Shown here piece by piece: positions 17,222 through 24,284 of a DNA stretch of 24,284 nucleotides. Origin of the DNA: Prorocentrum cordatum (lineage: Eukaryota; Sar; Dinophyceae; Prorocentrales; Prorocentraceae); NCBI GenBank assembly GCA_963575745.1, contig CAUYUJ010015276.1, positions 212,501-236,784 of the forward strand, read 5' to 3'. Below the pieces are notes generated by a model. The model was not told the origin of the DNA and searched no databases. It worked only from the letters and a program-made list of their open reading frames with translations. Numbering within the stretch: position 1 is the stretch's first letter; each line of letters starts with the position of its first letter. The translations under genes were made by a program, and so were the position numbers.

Positions 17222-17569
17222 GGGTGTTGCTAGAAGTACCCCTGGCCCAAGGTACGGTAGAGGGAAACAATTACTGAACACTCCCCCTCCCCCCCAACTC
17301 AATGTTGGCACGCGCGGGGGAGACTGCGGTCGAAGTGCATCTCATCAGACCCACCGCCAACTTTGAACATCGGGGGGAGGGGGGAGGGGGGAGGCGTTGA
17401 CAGATGAATTTGGCATGAGTGTGCGCTAATTTGTTCCGAGGCCTGTGCCCCTAGCATTCTCGGGGCGGCCCGGACGGCTCCCTCACGAGGCCCAGGGGGT
17501 CCCAGGGGGCTCTAGAATGGAGCCACAAGTTGGGGGCACCTTGGGCCAGGGGCACCTCTAGCAACACCA
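17222..17569. mobile_element. Inverted-repeat (foldback) element, ~348 bp
   Basis: Positions 17223-17255 and 17536-17568 are inverted repeats (30 of 33 matching) around GTTGCTAGA and CCCCTGGCCCAAGG. CTCTCT flanks both outer sides (17215-17220, 17572-17577), a possible but low-complexity 6-bp duplication. The interior is noncoding with G-rich runs. It begins about 20 bp after the chorein exon. Confidence 0.7.
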
Positions 17570-17577
17570 GACTCTCT

Positions 17578-18010
17578 TCCTTCGGGGAAACGTGGGGCTC
17601 GAGTGCGCCAAAACCCGGGCCTGCGGACGCTTCCTGACGAGCGCGTCCTGGATTTTGGCGGTGCAGCTTCCGTTGGATGCTTGCAGCAGATACTCGCGTC
17701 AAGTTCCGGGCTGGTTCTCGTTGTTTTCATGGTGGCCCCATCGGGCCAACTTGAGTCCCCAGAATCCGAGCCTTATGTCTCTCCGATTCTGCTGCTGTTC
17801 CTGCTCCCCTCACTTCTTAAGTCTTGGTCCTCCTCCTCCTTCCTTCACTGGAATAACAAAAGGCTTTCCTCACACGAGCTTGTGGAGGGCCGCTTGTTTT
17901 TCTTGGATCCGCGCTGGACCTCTCTGGCGGCGCCCCCGTCGCCGCCCCTCGCGCGCTCCGCGTGGCCAGGGAGCCAGGGAGAGGGAGAGGGGCCCTTCGC
18001 GCGGACCTTC
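17578..18010. other. No recognisable gene
   Basis: An open plus-strand frame from about 17592 is continuous into the downstream TTG microsatellite but shows no family resemblance. I treat it as unsupported. Confidence 0.35.
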
Positions 18011-18017
18011 ATCAGTT

Positions 18018-18205
18018 CATGCTCGTGCTGTTGTTATTGTTGTTGTTGTTGTTGTTGCTGTTGTTGTTGTTGGTGTTGTTGCTGTTGCTGTTGCTGTTAC
18101 TGTTGTTGTTGTTGGTGTTGGTGTTGTGGTTGCGGTTGTTGTCGGTGTTGGTGTTGTTGTTGTTGATGTTGATGTTGTTGATGTTGATGTTGTTGTTGGT
18201 GGTGG

Positions 18206-18257
<52 letters not shown>

Positions 18258-18307
18258 GGTGATGTTGTTGTTGTTGTTGTTGTTGTTATGGTTGTTGTTG
18301 TTGTTGG

Positions 18308-18338
<31 letters not shown>

Positions 18339-18411
18339 GCTGTTGTTGTTGTTGTTGTTATGGTTGTTGTTGTTGTTGTTGTTGTTGTTGGTGTTGTTGT
18401 TGTTGTTGAAT
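18018..18411 (+). repeat. Degenerate (TTG)n microsatellite, ~390 bp
   Basis: Nearly continuous TTG triplets have GTG, CTG, ATG and TAT-G interruptions. All three plus frames are open, giving poly-Leu, poly-Val and poly-Cys; none is taken as a gene. Confidence 0.95.
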
Positions 18412-18429
18412 ATTATTACTTCTAAAGAA

Positions 18430-19165
18430 TAATTATTGTTGGGCCCCCTGGTGCACGCCCCCCTCGCCGCGCCTAGGCCGCAGCCTCATTTTCATAATTT
18501 TCGTGAGGAAGTCTCAGGCAAAACGATGTGTACCAGATCCGGTTGTGTTGTTACGATCGGTTTTCCCTTGCAAAAAATAAGCTAAAGTGGACATTTCTTG
18601 TTCTAACATAACCAAACTTCAAGAATCCCTTGCAAAAAATAAGGTAAAGTGGACATTCGCGCGCGCAAGACGAAATCCTTCCAAAACCTTAGTTTCGTAG
18701 CGATTTTAACATAAAAACATCAAAAAACCAATGGTTTTTCAAAAAAAATGTCAAAATTTCATCCCGCGCGCTCTTGCGGATTCGTAGGAAACCCAACACT
18801 TTTTAAACATTTCTGTCAAACGGGCTTTTGCGAGCAACTTTTTCGAACTTCTGCAACAACGGTTGCGCACCTGCCAGGGCCATCATCCCTGTCAAATAAT
18901 ACCATGCGGGACACATTCGTTTTTTCTTCGCGCGCGCACGCCGTCGTCGTCGGCCGCGGGGCCCTGAATAGTAGCCACGGTCGTCCGCATGCCACGAAGT
19001 GAAGTGTCCGAACGTCATAGGGCGGGAAGCTGGGTGTGGGTGGTGGCGAAGAGTCGTTTGGAAATTTGGTAGAGCTTGAACCGGCCCCCCCACAAAGTGG
19101 GGGTATTGCCCGCCTCCTATGAAAACCCTGGCACTGGTGAGAACGGAGTGTCCCCACGTGCTAGT
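18430..19165. other. A/T-rich island with a 31-bp direct repeat, no gene seen
   Basis: Positions 18480-18850 are noticeably A/T-richer than their surroundings. CCCTTGCAAAAAATAAG begins two 31-bp copies at 18565-18595 and 18627-18657 that differ at one base. Two CGCGCGC-containing segments lie at about 18657 and 18766. No coding signal is seen. Confidence 0.6.
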
Positions 19166-19166
19166 A

Positions 19167-19167
<1 letters not shown>

Positions 19168-19252
<85 letters not shown>
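19168..19252 (+). repeat. Near-perfect (TTG)n microsatellite
   Basis: About 28 TTG triplets in a row lack interruptions, unlike the degenerate array at 18018. This suggests recent expansion. Confidence 0.97.
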
Positions 19253-19417
19253 CGTTTCTCCTTTCAGCTCCCTCCCTCTGTATCCTCCTCGCGTAGCATC
19301 GCTCGGCCTCTGGAGGCCCGCGTGGCGGCCCTGGGCGCCAGGCGGGGCACGGGGCGCGACCTGGGGGGGCATGGATCCTCAGCGTGGGCGCGCACCAGGA
19401 TCGGAAACTGGAACATA

Positions 19418-19612
19418 TTCGGATCGGGCGAAAGGGGGGGGGGGGAATGGGGGGGTTACGATATGTGCTGCATGTAGCTGGCTTCGGCCCCACCGAGGGG
19501 CCCATTCCTCGATACATAGCCGCCTCCGGCGCCGGGAGGCGCCGGGAAAATCAGCTACGTGAGCTGATTCTCAAACCCCCCTTTGCTATCCCCCCCTTTC
19601 GCCCGGCCCGAC
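19418..19612. mobile_element. Second inverted-repeat element family, copy 2
   Basis: The ends TTCGGATCGGGCGAAAGGGG and CCCCTTTCGCCCGGCCCGAC-like are imperfect inverted repeats (a few bases differ). ACATA flanks both sides (19413-19417, 19613-19617), a tentative 5-bp duplication. The interior shares TTCGGCC, CACCGAGGGGCC, CGGCGCCGGGAGG and GAGCTGATTCTCA with 15827-16196 and represents the uninterrupted form. Confidence 0.72.
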
Positions 19613-19617
19613 ACATA

Positions 19618-20500
19618 CACTGCCAGTGGCGGGTTTTGTTTTCATCCCAGGTCCCAGGATTCTTCTGAGGATCGCTGGCGACGTCCGGGTGGCGCGGTGT
19701 ACATTTCGCCTCCCTTTTCCAAGGGAAGCAGCGACAAATGTATACAACGGGATCCCGTATACACCAGGATCCGCCTTCCCGTGCGAATTTCAGCGCAGGG
19801 GCGGAAGAAAAACGCGTCGGTGTATAGAGTTCGTTTCCATACAGGAGGCCACCTGCGCCCTTCTCGGGGACAATGGCTCGGGGGGCGAGGCACCGACGCC
19901 CAGTGGCCCATTGACCGCTGACAGGGGCCCGGACCGACAGACAACCCCGCCCATGAACGTGGGTTCCGCGGTCGGCGATCGATCGGCGAGGCATCGCCGA
20001 TTCCAGGTCGATGTTTCCCTCCTGTTGAGCCTTTCCCGCCCTTGTCGTTCCTCCGCAGTCAGGAGGCCTCTGATCGGATGGGCATGGCGAGGTCTAAAAT
20101 TGTCGAGAGGATTGGTTGGTGGTGGATTGTTGTAACACGTTTTGGGTTTAGTCTTGGAGCCTATGGATGCCTCGGGAAGCCTTCGGGAATCACATAAGCT
20201 CGGCGAGGTGGAGCAGACACGGATGGAAGGCGAGCACCAGAAAACGAATGATGGACGTTTGGATTGGGGTGGTAGCAGGTCGGAGTATGCAATGCCGAAA
20301 GTGCGGATCTTTGACTCATCAGGCAAATCTTGCATGAAGGCAAGCCGATCATCTGCTCGGGGCGCCACTGTAAAGGGAATGTCGGCGACGGTTGTCGTCC
20401 GAGACAGACAGACAGACAGACAGACGCCATGCACAACATAGGTGCGTTGGCAGAAGATGTGAGACATACTAGACAATTGGGTGAAACGGCAAGCGTGCTA
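19618..20500. other. Accessory DNA, no gene identified
   Basis: It includes the 12-bp palindrome ACGGGATCCCGT at 19747-19758 flanked by GTATAC-type inverted steps, and a (GACA)n tract at about 20402-20424. Overlapping frames of 100-230 codons on both strands have no recognisable content. Confidence 0.4.
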
Positions 20501-20506
20501 AGCATA

Positions 20507-20562
20507 GGAGGAGGAGGAGGAGGAGGAGGAGGAGGAGGAGGAGGAGGAGGAGGAGGAGGAGG
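20507..20562 (+). repeat. (AGG)n microsatellite
   Basis: About 18 uninterrupted AGG triplets. Confidence 0.97.
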
Positions 20563-20593
20563 ATCGCTTGGAGGATCGATCGCCAGGGACATT

Positions 20594-20662
20594 GGCAGGC
20601 GGTGGATATGGATCTAGTCGGACCCTGGGGTGGGTGAAAAATATCCGTGTCCACCGCCTGCC
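20594..20662. repeat. Inverted repeat, 20-bp arms
   Basis: The left arm 20594-20613 (GGCAGGCGGTGGA then ATGGAT-type sequence) pairs with 20643-20662 (18 of 20), enclosing 29 nt. A further partial copy, CCAGGCGGTGG, lies at about 20687. Confidence 0.8.
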
Positions 20663-21220
20663 GAGGTTCCGGAAGGTTGGATCCCCCAGGCGGTGGTGTT
20701 GGGTAAACCCACGTCTCGCATGTCGTTGCAGCACACGCGAGAAGTTTTGGCATATTTGCGTTACCCAGGTGTGCGAGAGAGAGAGAGAGAGAGAGAGCGA
20801 GAAACAGGGAGAGAGGGAGATAGAGAGGCTAGGGGGCTCCGAGCGAGACGGCTCATTTGGCCTACGAGGCACAGGGCCGAAGTCGCCTCCTTCAGCAGGC
20901 ACGGCTTTCGCGCAGTTCAATTTGGAGCTAGTATTTGGCTCGGCGGCACCTTCTGGCACGCTCATGTTTTGGAAAGTGCTCTTCCATGGGCATGATTGTC
21001 ATTCCGAACATGTGTCTCCTGCGCCTCACCTTTGCAGTTGCAATTGCAACGCTTGTTGTGTGCATCTCGATTGGAGTGCAGACTGCTTGTTCGCGTCTTC
21101 ACTGCCAAGGTCGTCGGGGCCAAGAATGTCGATGTCGGATTCAACCTGCACTGCGAGGATGAGGAAAGCTCTCTGCAATAGCGCAAGCGGTCGTACTCCA
21201 AGTCCCTTATTAGTCGACCC
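20663..21220. other. Accessory DNA with a (GA)n tract, no gene identified
   Basis: A (GA)n run lies at about 20774-20797. A plus-strand stretch near 21087-21180 (LLVRVFTAKVVGAKNVDVG) is exon-like in composition but too short to assign to a family. Confidence 0.35.
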
Positions 21221-21221
21221 C

Positions 21222-21385
21222 CGGGTCCGGTTTTTGAAGGCGACTTTTTTGTGACTGGGGGGGTCCGGTTTATTCGGGCGTTTTCTTTGGATGGGAGCTA
21301 AGGGGTCCGGACATCAAGGCGCCCCGTCGAAGAGGGGGGTCCAGAATATTAGGTCGCATTCGGAGGGGGGGTCCGGTTTTTTTGG
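21222..21385 (+). repeat. Short GGGGTCCGG-spaced repeat
   Basis: GGGTCC(G/A)G recurs five times (about 21224, 21261, 21303, 21338, 21368) at intervals of roughly 30-42 bp, mostly followed by a T-rich or A/T-rich step and a GG. No function is apparent. Confidence 0.7.
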
Positions 21386-21523
21386 GGGGGGTTCGAGTAA
21401 TAAGGGATTGTGAGTGTGCGCGCATGTCTGGCGTCGTCGTCGGCCTCGTGCTTGCGTTGCTTCGTCGGCGACCCCAAAGGGGAAGGGGGAAGGCAAAGGG
21501 GGCGGGTCTTCACAGAACGGGGC

Positions 21524-21684
21524 AAAGGTCGAGCCTGTCCCCCTACAGGGGGATTTTGGACGAAAAATTCAAAATAAACAAAACAGATTCCCAAATAATC
21601 CGAAAATATTCAAGACATCGTCCCCATGTTTCTTTTTTTAACTATTTTTGAAGAGTCCCCCTGTAGAGGGACAGGCCCGACTTG
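21524..21684. mobile_element. Short palindromic TIR element, copy 3 (degenerate)
   Basis: The arms contain GTCGAGCCTGTCCCCCTACA and, on the other side, the inverse of GTCGGGCCTGTCCCTCTACA, again with the internal CCCCCTACAGGGGG palindrome and an A/T-rich centre. The element is 161 bp, shorter than the copies at 14345 and 16318. No target duplication is visible and the arms have diverged, so it is probably an older insertion. Confidence 0.85.
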
Positions 21685-21908
21685 ACCCTCGGAGCAGATT
21701 TGCCGTCCTTCCCCGAAGCCACAGAGGGGGGGCTTCTCAGAAGGCGCGAGGGCTTCCGAGAAGTCCCGCCGGGCTTCTGCCGAGGCCTGCTCCCTCTGCC
21801 TCCCCCCACCTGGGCGCGCCGCGGACTCTCTTGCGCGACCGGCATCAGCCTCCCGACGTCCTCGTCCCCGCGGTTTCTGGCACCTGCTGCTGCGGCTGTC
21901 CTCGACTC

Positions 21909-22078
21909 CGGAAAGAATGGGTACAATGCCCAACAGCAGTTCTTGTTCATTTTGAACCGGATTCGCTGTCCACGCCGCCGCGGCCTGTGTCCATTTGAGG
22001 CAGAAGCCGCCCGCCCAACAGCGGCCGCTGTTGGTTTGGGACAACATTTGTTGTTGGGCATTGTACCCATTCTTTCCG
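21909..22078. mobile_element. Inverted-repeat element with 27-bp perfect arms
   Basis: Arms 21909-21935 and 22052-22078 are perfect inverted repeats containing GGAAAGAATGGGTACAATGC. Inside, 22015-22034 is a perfect 20-bp palindrome (CCAACAGCGG and its reverse complement) that includes a GCGGCCGC site. No flanking duplication is seen. The total of 170 bp is noncoding. Confidence 0.85.
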
Positions 22079-22380
22079 TACCCATTTCGGGCGTCCAAAT
22101 CGACGCTGCTTGCGGCTTCCCGTGCAGCTCGTTGGCCACGTCGGTGGGGGGGGGAGCGGAGTGCCTGCACACCGAGGTGGAGCCCACAGGATGGGCCCCA
22201 TCAGGATCGGGATGTTCAGGTGGACAGCCTGTCGCCCCGACGCCTCAAGGGCGGGCGGAGATGGCCTGCAGGGCTGGTGGCTGGCGGTGGCGCCGACCTT
22301 TTTCGGTGCCTGCGTGAGGGGTCCCGCAAACGAACCTGCGCTCCCCCCCCAAAGTGCAAGTGAGCACGTCGCGCATGACA
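22079..22380. other. No recognisable gene
   Basis: This is GC-rich sequence with several overlapping open frames and no protein family resemblance. Confidence 0.35.
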
Positions 22381-22490
22381 AGAGGAGGAGGAGGAGGAGG
22401 AGGATGACGGTGACGATGGAGGGGAAGAAGAGGAGGAAAAGGAGGAAGAGAAAGAGGAGGAGCATGAAGATGCGGAGGTAGGAGGCTGAA
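22381..22490 (+). repeat. Purine-rich AGG/GAAG microsatellite
   Basis: (AGG)n from 22382 is followed by GAAGAGGAGG-type units, then GGAGGCTGAA repeated at about 22480 and 22490 with a variant at about 22500. Confidence 0.85.
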
Positions 22491-22584
22491 GGAGGCTGAA
22501 AGCGGCTGAACGAGGCGCGGAGGAGGAGTCAACAACATCGAGAGAAGTCATGACTCGATCCGCAGAGCCCATCTCTCATCTGCA

Positions 22585-22680
22585 GTTCTCGCAGCCGGAT
22601 CGATCCGTGACAGCCCCGTGGCCCGATGAGGGTCCACATGTTGCCCAGTGTGGATAAGAGTTGCGACACCAGGATCTCTG
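22585..22680 (-). repeat. Dispersed repeat, copy 2 (inverted)
   Basis: The minus strand reads CAGAGATCCTGGTGTCGCAA and later CACGGATCGATCCGG, matching the plus-strand segment at 16560-16660 with scattered substitutions. Confidence 0.55.
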
Positions 22681-23034
22681 GGCCTTCCGCCAGGAGTTCG
22701 AGGGGCTCCGCTTCCCGCCTCTTCCGGGTCAGGAGGCAGCTTCCACGAGGTTGGATTCGGCATCGGCGTTGGTATGCCCGCAGTCGAAGACAGGTTGAAT
22801 CCGGCATACTTCCATTCAATTTCGTTCAATCCTGTTTCATTTGAGCAGATCGGGCTCAATCGTTGACCCCGATTGGTCCCGCGTAGTCCTGGGCTCACTC
22901 TGGACCAATCCTGTCTTGATGGCCTCCCGATCGGGCCTCATATCCTCGAATCGTTCCCACGAAGACCTCCCAGCCGTTGCTTCCTCTCCTTCCTAACCCC
23001 AGCCGCAATGCGCGGCCAGCTCTGCCACGATATC
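22681..23034. other. No recognisable gene; small hairpin
   Basis: GATTGGTCC (22871-22879) and GGACCAATC (22902-22910) form a 9-bp perfect stem. Otherwise nothing is identified. Confidence 0.4.
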
Positions 23035-23095
23035 GCGTATTGCGACAAAAACTGTTGCCACGCACGCCAGGATCTCAGGGCCCTCCACCCTGAGG
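23035..23095 (-). repeat. Dispersed repeat, copy 3 (partial, inverted)
   Basis: The minus strand reads GGCCCTGAGATCCTGGCGTG, matching the core of the copies at 16560 and 22585. Similarity fades after about 25 bp. Confidence 0.35.
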
Positions 23096-23239
23096 AGGTG
23101 TCCTCCCTCCTTTCTTCCAAGACCCCTGCCTCCACACTCCTGCCTGCCCATCATCTCCCCTCGCTCCTTCTCCACCTCATCGCCCTCCCTCCTCCCCAGT
23201 CGTCAAGTGGTAGACGCACTGATGGGGCGTTTCGGGGCC

Positions 23240-23275
23240 ATGCCGTGTGCGGGGCTTCGGCTCCGAGCACGGCGT
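23240..23275 (+). other. Long hairpin capped by a C(TTCG)G tetraloop
   Basis: The stem CCGTGTGCGGGGC (23243-23255) pairs with GCTCCGAGCACGG (23260-23272), 10 of 13 plus outer G-C, T-G and A-T pairs, around loop TTCG. If transcribed it would be very stable. No known RNA family is recognised; it is neither U6 nor a tRNA. Confidence 0.6.
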
Positions 23276-24235
23276 GGTTGCGCCTCGCCTCGGATGCGTG
23301 TTCCGACGGGCTTCCTGGTATGGCAAGATAGTGCTGAACCCTGGGCAGGAGGTGCTCCATGTCTCGCCTCCTGACCCTGGCCGCGTTCTGCGTGGCCCTA
23401 TTGCTTACGTCTTCTGCTGAGTGGCGGCCCGACACAGTACTCTAACCGCAACGAGCGTATACACAGAGGCACCCTCCGACGAGCCTTGCGTGTATCTCCA
23501 GGGGGGTGGCGGTGTTTAAGGTCGCTGGTTCTCCAGAGTGTTTTTGAGGGCGTCTGTACACGTGATGCTGTGGCGGATTCTGCATCGGGTATCGCGTTCT
23601 GCCTTACTCGGGCCCCCGCCCACGGCCGTCGTCTCGGGGTGGCGCGGCCCCACTCGTGTTTTGCTCCTGGGAGCTGGCCCCGCGTGGCCGCGTCGAGTGG
23701 CGGGACCTCGCGAGGTCCCGAGCGCCACCCACCCGGACCACAGCGTCCCGCTCGAGCACGCACGCAGCGAAGCCGCGCGCCGCTCCCCCGGGCAGGACGA
23801 GTGGCGGGACTACATCGGCCCCATGCTGCGGAAGCTCCGGCACGCCTCCCAGGACGCAGGGCGTACCGCTCGCGGCCGCTGCTCCGAGCCCTTTCCGCCG
23901 TCGCCGCGGACACGCGGCGGGATTCGCTCCGAGATCATGGGCCTGTTGTCCACCACCACCACCATAAGTTGGAGGGGGGAAGGAGGTGGAGGAGGAGGAG
24001 GAGGAGGAGGATGAGGAGGAGGAGGAGAATTATTCGAATGGAGGGGGGGGTCGTGGCGAGTCCGAGGGGAAACCTGGTCCTCCCGCAAATCGGGGCCCTC
24101 TTGCATGCCGCTTCGGGCGCTCAGCGCGGCTTGAAAAGGGGAGAATGTCTTGCAAGCAACCAGTCGTAGTCTAAATCAAGTCGCTCTAATCGGGTTTCTG
24201 AGGTAGGTGTTTCCGTGAGAGCGCTCCTGAAGCAT
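23276..24235. other. Accessory DNA, no supported gene; AGG tract
   Basis: A plus frame at about 23640-23860 (including GQDEWRDYIGPMLRKLRHA) looks exon-like, but it overlaps other open frames and matches no family I know. A (GGA)n tract lies at about 23978-24027. Confidence 0.35.
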
Positions 24236-24238
24236 ATG

Positions 24239-24284
24239 TAGTAGTAGTAGTAGTCGTAGTAGTAGTAGTAGTAGGTAGTAGTAG
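24239..24284 (+). repeat. (TAG)n microsatellite at the right edge
   Basis: TAG triplets with a TCG and a GTAG interruption run off the window end. Confidence 0.95.

Noticed and set aside
17962-18432. Poly-Leu, poly-Val and poly-Cys frames over the TTG array
   Set aside because: Homopolymer translations of a trinucleotide microsatellite; no unique coding sequence.
19790-20476. 228-codon minus-strand frame
   Set aside because: It crosses a GACA microsatellite, overlaps equally long plus-strand frames, and has no recognisable domain.
23205-23300. Possible tRNA-Leu starting near AAGTGGTAGACGC
   Set aside because: No T-loop GGTTCGA or acceptor stem follows at the right distance.
23486-24169. 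227-codon plus-strand frame and the overlapping 158-codon frame
   Set aside because: GC-rich sequence with several overlapping open frames and an AGG microsatellite at the 3' part. The exon-like stretch matches no family.

Overview
This window most likely comes from a dinoflagellate nuclear genome. Three things point that way. A near-intact copy of the dinoflagellate spliced-leader core (16 nt) sits in genomic DNA just upstream of an intronless 974-codon gene. The coding density is low, with GC-rich flanks full of tandem repeats and microsatellites. The protein families (a diverged hAT-like transposase-derived protein, an intronless C5 cytosine methyltransferase) also fit. I cannot name a species from the sequence alone.

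Layout. (1) 1-3668: a gene broken by a probable intron. Its first part encodes a BED-like C2-H2 zinc finger and runs in from the left edge. Five copies of a ~125-bp tandem repeat, each with a conserved 15-bp-stem hairpin, separate it from a long second part that ends in an hAT-dimerisation-like motif. (2) 4022-7943: an intact C5 DNA methyltransferase (5459-6613) between two ~0.9-1.0 kb direct repeats of identical architecture (head, 32-bp minisatellite, tail). A cluster of strong hairpins and a degenerate spliced-leader-like sequence precede the methyltransferase. (3) 8360-11369: a spliced-leader relic followed by a 974-residue protein of unknown function with Lys-rich ends. (4) 11370-13340: gene-free, with an ACATCTACACCT-type array and a degenerate GCTAT/GCTAA pentamer satellite. 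(5) 13341-24284: accessory, repeat-rich DNA with no complete gene. It holds three copies of a short palindromic element (two with perfect 8-bp target duplications), two copies of a second inverted-repeat family (one with a nested insertion), two other inverted-repeat elements, a recognisable VPS13-type chorein exon, and many microsatellites.

How the parts relate. Two neighbouring genes look like retroposed cDNAs: both are intronless, one carries a clear SL relic and the other a weak one. The methyltransferase also has LTR-like direct repeats around it, so it may be or have been mobile cargo. The short palindromic elements have 8-bp target duplications that contain AG|GT or AG|GC, so each could act as a ready-made intron (introner-like). 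Splicing would restore the pre-insertion sequence exactly. An hAT-like protein and 8-bp target duplications occur in the same window, which is suggestive but not proof of a link.
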